Shown: in pieces, positions 44,812 through 55,400 of the stretch
How the letters are laid out: every line of letters starts with the position of its first letter
Numbering within the stretch: the first letter of the stretch is position 1
Source of the DNA: Eudorina sp. 2006-703-Eu-15
Taxonomy: Eukaryota > Chlorophyta > Chlorophyceae > Chlamydomonadales > Volvocaceae
DNA length: 64,000 nucleotides
Direction of reading: 5' to 3'
NCBI GenBank assembly: GCA_003117195.1
Contig: BDSI01000009.1
Coordinates: forward strand, 496,001 to 560,000
The notes under the pieces: model-generated
The model's database searches: none
Seen by the model: only the letters and a program-made list of their open reading frames with translations
Told to the model about the DNA's origin: nothing
Translations under genes and position numbers: made by a program

Positions 44812-46929
44812 TACGCATCAGCTGTAGCTGTTCGATTCGGGGGAAGCCCCGTGAGTCATGGTGCGCTGACGATAACCATACTTCAACAACAATGATCGTA
44901 ATAGACAGCTTCGTCTGTGCAAGTCCAGAAGGAGAGGACCAAGCGGAGCATGGCTGTAAATTCACACAATCAGAGCGATCTCTCGACTAAAGCGATCTTC
45001 ACCAAAAACGGAGCATGCCGATCATTCGGCACGAGGTTGAATTCCTGCTTTGTTCCAGCTTCTTTTCGGGCATCTTAGTAAGGCAGGAGTTCCTGCTCAA
45101 ATTCACAGCCACGTAACGACGTAAGAGGCCCCAGCACTGCTCTAGGTGTATTTACGCTGTTCTGATCATCACAACTTCGCGTTGGAACGGGGTGGGTGTC
45201 GAGCGACGGTTGGCTCTTGTACTGCCATACAACTGAAATAACGTGGTCTTGGAAGAAGGTTCCGTCACCGTGTTTTGTCACTGCCTCTCAGTAACAGCAC
45301 TTCAGACGCCACAAGACCGTGTGGCAACACTTCTGTGCAGGTCTAGGGTTTCAGCGCCGCTTCGGACTGGCAAGACGTGCAGGGTAGGGTGCTCTGCGAC
45401 GTTAGCCTGCGCCGTCCTGGGCGATAAAATGTGGAGCCGCTGTAACTCCTGCGCATGGCAAGTTTGCAAAGCTACTATCACGGCGGGTTGCAACTGCTGC
45501 TACTTTCACTACGTACTGGTCCGACCTCCACCTTCGCAGTAGCCCGGTAAGAAGCTTCTAATCGGCGTCTGTGGAACGAAGTTGGAAACAGATATTCGTG
45601 GGACGCGTCGCTGTCCGTTCTCAAGGTTACATTTCCTAGGCATCTTGTTGTACGATCCGTATATTCACCAAAAACCATCGACTCGACCAACAATAGGCAG
45701 CAACCAACGAAATCCAATAGAGTGCGCCAGCACGCGTGCCGCCAATCTTCGCGAAAGAATGCTATGTTCCTCATCGAGGGCATGGCCACATCACCGTAGA
45801 TGAATAAACAGCGCAGAGCCATGTACATGCGCTGCGACGCAGGCCCGGGACAACCACATCGCGGCAAATCGGCCACCATGCGGAAACGTTAAGAAGTCAG
45901 TCCGTCTGCGAATGAAAATCCTATATTCCAGGGCCGCGAATTATTGGGTCCCGCAACGAAACGCAACACCTCGAAATCACCGTTCATCTTCACCAACACC
46001 GCTCACCCCGTGCAGGCTAACCAAGACTCTCCACGCGGCGCACGCCGCGAACCGCCCCACGCCATATTACCAAGTTCCCCTGACCGATACAGCGACCGAC
46101 TTCGCCTCAGTTCGTCGGTCCCGCCACAACATCGCCTCAGCTCTTCATACAAAGACCTCACGAACCAGTCCGTCGCAGGCGGCCCTCGCCGCACTGAAAG
46201 AATCATATGTCGTCATGCACTCCTACAGCAGAAACCACTGCAACACGTCATGAAACGTTTCCGCGTCCGCAACGCCCATGTTCAAGCCAGGGCTGTCTCG
46301 ATTGCTCGGTAACGTCATAGCAACCCGCTTGCCGATGTACAAGAACACGCGCGAGCAACACGCGTGTAGTCCACGAAACTGATTGACTTCCATACAAACC
46401 CAACGCGACCCCCTAACGTCATACCTCGCGCCTACACTCTTGTCGTCAGAGTTCAATGGTTGCATCCGCGCCCTAAGGTCAAGAACACTTCCCAATCGAA
46501 GTTCAAGGACCATGCCCCCAGGCTCCGAGCTGCTTAGGCTAATCATGGAGTCACCACCCGCGAGCTCGTCAAGTTAAAAGGGTTACGTTGAAGGCGGAGA
46601 CGAAAACGCCAACCTCTGGGAGCATCGAGCGCGTCTTTTAAGGGCGTCTCCGCAAGCCACAAGCTTCAGCTAAATGGGTCTCTTAAGTTTGCGAGGGTGC
46701 GCAGCAATAATGTACAAAGGGGCGGATGCAAGTTAGTACAAGGACACCCATCCAACAAAACCAGGACCTGCCAGCGATTCAACGTGCGCCACGTCACAGG
46801 AGCGAGAGCCGCTCCTTCGCCACGCCTCAGTCCATCTAGAGCTGCTTCAACGAGGGCTGCCAAGGTAGCAACGGCCGCGCGCGCAGGAGGGTAAACTAGG
46901 GTGGGAAGGGGCAAGCAACCGCCAACTGC
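44812..46929. other. Intergenic between RSH and NFKBIL1-like genes
   Basis: Moderate GC content, no conserved coding segment on either strand, no recognised repeat. The right end holds the 3' UTR of RSH, and the left end the promoter of the NFKBIL1-like gene. Confidence 0.4.
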
Positions 46930-49900
46930 TCACAAGTTGGCTAATGGTACAGACGAGCCCGTGTGCGGGCCCATCGTCCAGGTCGTCATGCCGTTCCTAC
47001 TGTACACCTCCAAGACGTCCCCTGGGAAGCCATCGCTGCTTGCCGAGGGAACAGCACTGCTCTCATTGTCGCTGTGCTCCTCCTCCCACTCCTCCGCAAC
47101 CGCCGCGAGCGACCATCCTGGCGAACCCAGCCGCTCGGAAGGACTACGCGCGAGGACCGTGGCCAAGGGCAGAATCTGCACCAAATCTCCGCTCTGCAAC
47201 GCGGCCTCCCCCGACGGCAAGCGGTTGTTGACCGTCAGGGCAAACCCTGGTTGAGAGCCGAGACCCAACTCCCGCCAGAGGTGCTGCGCTGTCGTGCCGA
47301 GCGGAAACTCCTTCGTCTCAATGCCGTCTGATGTCGCGAGCAACACGCTGACCTCCGTCTTCACAGGTGCCTGTGGATGGAAAAGGATGGACAGGCAGGG
47401 ACAGACAAGTTGTCATTACCAACCTACATTCATGCAAGAACCGCGCACGCGTGCGAGGCCATACGCCGCCTGCCTGACACGGCTCACCTGAAGCCTGAAC
47501 CGCTGGTGGCGGAGGAAGGGATCCAGCAAGGTGCCCTGCTGCTCCTCGGGCGCATCCAGGTAGGCAACGCCTAGCGCCTTCAGCGAGCCGTCCGTCGGCG
47601 GGCTACCCTGCGGTCGGACTTTCTGGTCGTGGATACCCAGCTTGTACTGCGTCAACCAGCGCTTGTACTGCGTCTCCTGCAGTGGGCCGGGCCGGAGGGT
47701 GAAATAGTGAGACTCTCAACATGAACACGCAAACCCTCGCCGGGTAGCAAGGTGGCTAAGGTTCATGTCGAAGGTGCGACGACATGATGCGCACTAACCA
47801 TCCTATGGAGTACTATTCGCACTTGTGTATCAGTGCGAAAATCAGCACGCAGTTTGCGTCACACGTCCCGTACACGCACCTTCTCGAGCCACTCGTCCTC
47901 ACTGTCCAGCTTCTCCTTGTACTTCCAGTGGGCAGCAAACCCGTATTCGGCGATGTAGTGCATTTTGTGGGTGCGAATTTGAACCTGTAGGAAAGTCGGG
48001 CGCATGTCGAGTGGTCAAGCAACGACAGGCAGCACTGTGTGAATTGAAATTCGACATTCGACCATGGCCCACCTCAACAGGAACGTCTCCGTCGCCGTAC
48101 ACAGTCTCGTGCAGAGACTGGTATCCGTTGGGCTTCTTGATGTCCTTGATGAAGTCCTTGCTGCGGTTCGGCATCGTGCGGTAGACGGTCGTGACAGCAC
48201 GAAGCGCCGTGTAGCATTCGTGCTTAGAGGCGACCACCACACGCAAGGCCATCAGGTCGTAAATCTGAGCGAGTGACTCGTCCGAGAGGGGCTTGCCATC
48301 CTTCTGAAGCTTGGTGAAGATTCCGTACAGGTTCTTCGGGCGGCCGCTGATGTCCTCGTACTTGACGCCCTGGTCGTACAGCGCCACCTTAATCGCGTTG
48401 ATGGTGGCCTCCAGCGCTGCCGGGTCCTGCCGTGATCGCACCGCGCGCCTGAGCCAGGCGTACTCCTGAAGGCCCAAACATCAAATCGGCCGTTTAGAAA
48501 TCGCCCTCAGACATTATGTGCAGCAGTTAAACAGTATCAGCACTATTTACCTCGGGATGCAATACGCTGAACGCCAAGTCCTCAAGCTCCGCTTTGATGC
48601 ACCACACCCCCAGCCGGTTGGCAACTTTCGAGTACACCTCCAGGGTCTCACGCGCCAGCGCCTCCTGTCGTTCAATCGGCAATACGCGGATCGTCCGCAT
48701 GTTGTGTACGCGATCAGCAAGCCTGACGAGCACAGCCTTGACGTCCTCCATGGCCACAAGCATCCGCCGGAATGTCTCCTCCGTAAACGAGCCTGAACTG
48801 CTGTGCTGGCGGTACAGCCGGCTCATCTCGCTGATGGTGTTGACACGGTCCAAGACGCTGACAACGGAGGGCGGCATGAACTCTTCGAGCTGCGACCGAT
48901 ACACGTCACTGCTCAAGCACTCGTGCAGAAGCCCCGCCGCAACAGTCTCCGCGTCGAGTCCCAGCCCCGCCAGTATCTTGGCAACCTGCAGACGCGACAG
49001 GACCTCATGAGCTTCAAAAAAAACTCGGGAGCGTATCGGCAGCTGGCCCATGGCAACCGTCGTACCTCGACGCAGTGGCTCAGCACGGAATCCCCATTTT
49101 TCCTCAACTGGTTCGCGTGCGCCCGAGCAGCCAGGCCGTACGCCGTGACAACCAATTCGTGGTTGAACACGTGATGGACGGCCTGTTAGGCGACACGCGG
49201 CACGACGAGTTCCACAATACTCGATATGCGCAAAAAAAACCAGACTTCCATCGATAGAACCCAGACAGTAAATTGCTGTGCAACATGCGCCAGTTCAATA
49301 AGCGGTTCAGGACTGCAAGAACTCGAGGCAGGTGCTGTTCCCGGAAAAATGTCCGACACCTCTGCTACTTCCCAAAGAAGTATCACAATATTTCGTTTAC
49401 ACTCGTACCTGAGCTTCGCGCAGCAGGTCCAACGGAACCCCAGGGAAGAACATCATCGGGTCTGCCGAGACCGCCGGAAGCGAAGGCGGGACCAGCTCGT
49501 GCTCCTACAATTACATAGAACCATAGACATAAGCAAGGTGCTACCTTGGCATTAATATGCGAGAAAGAGGGAAAGCCCTTGTCACTGACCTTCATGTGCT
49601 CATGGCTCAGAGCGCGGCTGAGCAGACCCCGCGGCGCAGAAGAGCTGTTCGTCGGACGAGGAGGGTACGCTAGCTTGTTTTCGTCACCAAAAGGGCTGTT
49701 ACTCTGTCCCACCGAGAAGCCAAAAGTGACTGGCGCGTTGGAGGAAGCCACAGCGGGCTTTGCGTCTGAGGTCTTTGGCGAGGACGCAACAGACCTCCGC
49801 CGGCCCGAAGTCGACAGACTATATCGGTTATAATAATCGTCCGCCCGAGCACCGTCACTGAAGCCATCCAAAGCTCCTGCTCCCGACCATCTCTGAGAAC

Positions 49901-50033
49901 TGGGAGCAGGAGCTGCTGATCTTCCATTTGGCAGGCGCTTGGTGCCGAATGGAATGGGCGTCGAACGCGTAATAGTCAACGGAGAAGTTGCCAAGTAGCC
50001 TTGGCTTGCCGGCACGCTGTAAGCGGCAGCCAT
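46930..50033 (-). CDS. RSH: RelA/SpoT homologue, probable plastid (p)ppGpp synthetase
   Basis: Exons: 50033-49590, 49504-49409, 49182-49066, 48985-48551, 48465-48073, 47984-47880, 47676-47488, 47370-46930 (about 739 aa, all phase 0). Residues 1-150 are Ser/Ala/Arg-rich, fitting a chloroplast transit peptide and linker. HD domain (about 185-345): [16 protein letters not shown], then LLHECLSS where active hydrolases have an HD and ED pair, and [11 protein letters not shown]. Synthetase domain (about 380-530): [25 protein letters not shown], the RSKD loop, [37 protein letters not shown]-like domain follows (about 597-660, [20 protein letters not shown]). RSH proteins make (p)ppGpp from GTP/GDP and ATP. 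Hydrolase function looks lost; synthesis looks retained. Confidence 0.95.
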
Positions 50034-52411
50034 CAGGGTTGGGGAGGAGCTGAAGACTTGTGGGGCGCGGGAAACGGGGGCTCGATATGGCTTGCTTGTG
50101 GCTTCAAACTCAATAAGAACGACATCTTAGACAACAAAGAGCTGCGGGGGCAGCGTTAGAGCGCCATGGCTCTTGGACACTCTAAGCGATTATGTTATGA
50201 GCAACAAAATACACGTGGAATGGATAATGGTATACACGGCGTAACAGCTTGGCGTTCTTGAGTATGAGGAGTGATATGGAAAATATACAACGGTGGAAGC
50301 GTCATATATGTACCGAATTCCGTACAGGGCCGCTTTTTGTCATTGACTCACATGACCATGGTGACCATTTCACTTTGTGACTGTGGTCGGTATTTGACGA
50401 AGACTTGGCAAGCTGTTTTAAGGAAACGCCCTGTTCCTGTTGGGTTTTGCGCCGGTTCGCCTGAGCAGGGTTACGGAGTAGTTTCGAAATAATATTGGCG
50501 CGCTTTATGGTACGTATGAATTATGCAGTATATCAGTAAAGTTCCATGTGATATTGCATACTCGAACGGTGTGCGCAAGCTGGGCCGGCACAGGCCTTGG
50601 CCTCGACCAACACGCGCGCGCGCACGTTTTTCCGTTGCCCCGCCTTAGCGTGATGTTGCGCTCTCATCAATAGTGTGAGCTCTCCCTTTTTTACCAAAAA
50701 TCATATCTCACTGGTAGGGCATTGCAGGACAGGGCAGGGCAATTTCACTGACAACCCTTGTCAACATGGCGCGCCTCGCACCATCATCACTTCATGGAAC
50801 ACACCCAATATTTGTAACAGGACTTAATATCATCTCTTATATGCCAAAGGACTTGCAGCTCTTTGCCAAGCATTCCAAACATCTAGGTGTTCTGCAGCAG
50901 GCTGCAGCCGAACCGCGGGTCAGTGTACATACGTACGACGTGAAGGCCTTCAGTCCTAGGACCTTGCAACCAGGCGCACCCGCGCAAAAGCCTTGCAGCG
51001 ATGTTTGAAGGACAATGCTGCTCTGGTTGCACCAAGCGCACGCGAAAGGACTAGCCCCGAGACGTCCTGCCACCCGGCTCCCTCGCGCAGCCCCTGAGTG
51101 AAGCCCCCGGGTAAAGCCCTGCCATGCGGTACCGAACACACCCGCCGTGTACCCACACAGCCCCAGATCCTGCCATGCTTTCCACCAGTGCGAGCGCTCG
51201 ACCCGGCTGACAAAGCAGGCTGTTTTGGCTTCTCCCTGGGTGTCGGACTGCGCTGGGTGCGGTTGCTAGGGTTGCTCCTCATTTGATACCATACCCCGGC
51301 GCCATGAATGCTCCAACCTCCAAACAGCCGCGTCAGGCGAGGCGTTGACCACCTGGTCCCGCATCCCAGCCACATTGCTGCCCCCGCTTGCGTTTTCTCC
51401 TTTGCCTTTCAGGTACCGGTAGTTATCGCTGGTAAGTATGTGTCGCCGGGCTGGGTGTGTCTGGGCTGTTTCTTTCTAAACCCCGTCGACTCGGTACGTT
51501 CAGTGCCGACCCCCCGTCGACTCGGTGTGTTCAGTGCCGAACACCGCACCTCCCTGTACCTCACTTGGATGCGCCTGCTGACCGCTGTCGATCGACCGCT
51601 GGGACGCGTGCGGGGCTGGACCGTCCATGGTTCGCTCTGCCACCAGTGCGGGCACACGTGCACGTTGCGTCGGACCACGGGCCATGCGGTCAGCTCTGGC
51701 CTGCGTCCTATGGCCCTCCAAGCCAACCGCGGGCCGCTGCAAGCACCGACTGACCCAGTCGTGCTGGGAATCAAGTCAAGGCGTCCGTGCCCACCAGCAA
51801 AACCTCCGCCTCTCTTGGACCATGACCCGGGTCAAGTTGATCCGGTGCGTTGACCGCTACAAGCCACGCACCCGTGGATACGGCGCGGTACGGGGCATAT
51901 CCACGTCTCGCCGGGAGGCCGTAGGTGGGAGGGTCCATCTCGTTGTCGCAGCCGTCCTGACACGGGGGCCACCGGCTGCGGCAAGCCCTGGTCACTTCGC
52001 AGATGTGGTCAAATGAGAAGCCCACCCGTAGATGTGGTGGCTGCGCGGGGAGATTGCGGGGTCGCCGTCAAGGGGCCCCCTGGGCCCTCCTGACCCGAGG
52101 GTGCCGACCCAGGGCAAACCGCAGTGCAGCTGCCTCCTCCCCCCTTTCGGTGAGCCTACCGTGCCGCGGGCCGCATAGTCACATGCGCGGTGCAACCTAG
52201 GCACGCACATGCGAGCGGCCGGCGCCTCCGAGAACCAGCCGGGGTCCCCCAAGAACTGCAAGTGGCGCTCACTGATGAGCGCATACCGACATCGATACGA
52301 CGCGCCCGCAGCAAGTCCCCGCCGTGCTGCGGGGCCGGTGCTGTCCTCTCACCGGCGCGACAGGGCCCCCCTCCCCCCGGGTCGACAGGCGCCCTTCACA
52401 GCCCGTCACAC
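50034..52411. other. Intergenic between VPS36 and RSH genes
   Basis: No conserved coding frame. It contains one copy of a dispersed repeat at about 51412-51482 (CGCCGGGCTGGGTGTGTCTG, then GGCTGTTTC). An AT-richer part at 50.1-50.6 kb next to the RSH start is the likely RSH promoter. A short near-duplicate phrase CGTCGACTCGGT occurs twice at about 51484-51526. Confidence 0.4.
51412..51482 (+). repeat. Dispersed repeat, copy 1
   Basis: CAGGTACCGGTAG, then GTAAGTATGTGTCGCCGGGC, then TGGGTGTGTCTGGGCTGTTT. The same block recurs at 60038-60108 and, more diverged, at 58310-58385. Confidence 0.6.
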
Positions 52412-52416
52412 CTTAC
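52412..52416 (-). terminator. Probable poly(A) signal TGTAA of VPS36
   Basis: On the minus strand GTTGTAAGG lies about 62 nt after the VPS36 stop codon. TGTAA is the standard cleavage/polyadenylation signal of chlamydomonadalean algae. The cleavage site itself cannot be read. Confidence 0.5.
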
Positions 52417-52477
52417 AACACACCGCATCCCAACGCGCGCCCCCTGGACGCCCTCCCGCGCCACGAGCCCTCCGCCC

Positions 52478-55400
52478 TCAGCCCCGCGCAGCTGCAACGG
52501 CCTGCACGGGCAGCCGGTCCTGCAGGAAGAAGTTGCGGTAGAAGCGCAGCCCCTCCGGGCCGTCGTCCCGGCACACCACGCCGCGCGCCTCCGCCGTGAG
52601 CAGGTGCTCCGCCGCAATGGCCACTGAGATTCCCCCCAGCGCCAGTGCCAGGTCGCTGGAGGTGAGCCCGGGGCCCAGGACGGGCGCGGGGGGACCCTGC
52701 GCGGCGGCGGCGGCGGCGCCGCCGCCGCCGGGGGTGGCCGCAGGCTCCTGCGCCGGCGGCGCTGTCAGCTGTGCGATCCTCGCGCACACCTGCACCCGGG
52801 GGGCGGGTGTTGGGGTTGGGGTTGGGGTTTGGGGTTTTCGGGTGGGGTTCGGGTTGTGCATTGCCGACGAACAAACACAAAGACAAGAACTACCAGTAAA
52901 CACACAAGGTGAGCCAGCGTGAGCCTCGCCTCGCCCGCGCGCAGCGATTCATGCCACCACCACCACCCTTACCACCACCACCACCACCACCATCACCACC
53001 ATACCACCCCCCGTCATCCCTTGAGCGACGGGGCCCCGTGTTGGCGCCTTTGGGAGGTTACGGGGCGCAGGACATGCGGCGCTGGGGGCATTGGGAGAGG
53101 GCGGTGCGGGAGCCATCAGCCCTCCTCCCTCCGCCAGCGCCGTTTAAAAGATGTCTACGAACTCCCCGTTGCCCTCCGCCCCCACCTGCTCCTCCGAGTG
53201 CTGAGGCCCCTGGATGACGAGCACCCCGCTGGCAAGCGCCCGCAGCCGGAGGCCCTGCACCCCCGCGCGCCCGAACAGCTTGGCGGCCTGCGGTCCAGTC
53301 GGGGGAGGGGCCAGACATGCGGCGTAGGGCACACCAGACGCGGCGACGGTCGGGCGGTGGGCGCGGCCAGACGGCCGGGGGGGGCAGGCTGTGGTGCATC
53401 CGGCGTTGAGGGGACGGCGCTGTCGGCGGACAGGAATGAAGTGCCGTGAACCCGTGATGTACGGGTGGCGCCCTGTCCTCACCGCAGCCGCTACGGCCAC
53501 TAGGCACTACTGCCGCGGCCGCGGTGTGAGGCTGGATGCGGAACCGGCCCTCCACGCACGAGGTCGCGGATGGGTCGCGGGAGCGGAACAACCTCAGCGG
53601 GGGGTGGGGCTGCGTGGGACAGCGGCCACCGGGAAAGGGGGACGTGACAACCGGGGACAGCGCCCCGCCGCCCCGCTCCACCCGTGGGCAGCGGTTGCGG
53701 CCTGTCAGCCCCCCTGTCTACCATGTTTTCCTATACCCCCTCTCCCCTACCAGATCGCTGTACTCGCTCATCACCAACACACGCAGGCACCACCCCGGCC
53801 CCCACGACCCCCGCAACACATGCCGACCCCCTCCGTGCCCCAACGTCCCATTCCGCTACACACCTGCAGCAGATCATCCGGCGAGACCAGCTCCGTGCCC
53901 CTCGCCCGGTTGAACAGGCAGTACACGTCCGGCAGGCTGATGAGGCCGCCGCAGCGCTGCAGCGGCGTGGCCAGGAAATCCGCCAGCTGCCTGGACAGCT
54001 CGATGTGATAGCGGGCGCCTGCGGGGGAAGCCCGGACGAGAGAGTGTGCAGATGCGAACGGCTCCGAAACCACGGAAAAGATGCACGTGTTTCACGAATT
54101 TTGCGGACAGACGGACGGACGGACAGACGACGGAGTACATAAGGTGGTATCGGGGAATGGGGTAGACATGTTGTTGGAGCTGCGCGGGGATGGGCGGAAT
54201 CGTGTGGGGCCAAGAGGGACACCCCCAGGCTGCCGCGGCCCTCCTGCGAGGACAGCCACCCCATGGGACTAACACACAACTTCCAACAGCCCAGACACGC
54301 GACACCTCCAGCCCGGCGACCCCCGGCGTGGCCAGGCGCCGGGCTGCCTCTCACATCGCAGCACCACCGCACCATCAACCATTGTGGTGGCGAGACAGTC
54401 GCGACACGACCCCAACCCACCGCCCCCGCCGCCGGGAAACCAGCACCCGTCGCGAATGGGACCAGGCCACATCACACGCCACCGCACCGAGCCATCCCGA
54501 CCCACGCACCCGCAGCCTCCCCCAGCACCCCACCCCACCCCCTTTCCCTTGGAGTCTCCATCGGATATTCGCTCTGGCAGCAGCGCAGTATATCTATGTC
54601 TACCAATTTCCTTTACCCCCGCCTTCCCCCTCGCCCTCCCCCGGGTTCCCCACCCGCCGTCTCCCGGGTGACTGGGCTGCTGATGCCCAGCGCGATGAGC
54701 TGCTGCTGCGTCTCCAGGTCCATCAGCAGCGGGTCCTCGCCGCCCCCCGGGGCCCCCGCCGCCGCCGCGCCCCCGCTGCCGTCCGCGGCCAGCACCCCTC
54801 GGAACTTCTCCGCCAGGGCCACCATGGTGGCGGCCGAGGTCATGAGGGCGGACAGGTCCTTGAAGGCCTGCTCCATGGCCCTGGGGGGGGCCGGGGATGG
54901 GCAGGGCAGGGAGGGAGTGCCCATTCGGCGGCCTTCCGCGGGTCCGCTGTCTTGGTTGACAAAAGGCGGGTTGGGGCCGAATCAGGCGGTGGTTGTGGTG
55001 GTTGTGGTGGTTGTGGTGGTTGTGGTTGTGGTGGTTGTGGTTGTGGTGGTTGTGGTTGTGGTGGGTTGCGGGGCGAACACGGAACACCCGTCCAGAACGA
55101 GCCAGGGAGGGTTGTGGCAGGGGCGGACGAGGAGGAGGCCAGAGGAGGTGGAGCGCGGGACGGTCGCAAGGGGGGGAGAGGGTGAGGACAGCATGGCAGG
55201 GCGGACTGCGAGGGGCGGTACCGTGCAGGGGGCCGCCGATGTGTGGCGGTGCCGCACACCTGGACGGGCGGGGCGGCGGGTAGGGCGTCTGCGCGAGTGT
55301 GCGGGCAGACGGGAGTGCCGCTGCGTGCGCAGGGTGGGGTCAAACTGAAAAACATAAACCCGAAAAAACGAACCCGGGCACACGCAGAAAGAGAACCCCA

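Noticed and set aside
51308..51853. 181-codon plus-strand frame with a Cys-His cluster (LCHQCGH)
   Set aside because: Only one short cluster, it overlaps a dispersed repeat and has no domain context; treated as chance.
54263..55348. Long plus-strand frames opposite VPS36
   Set aside because: They are antisense to conserved VPS36 exons and contain poly-Val from the GGTTGT repeat.
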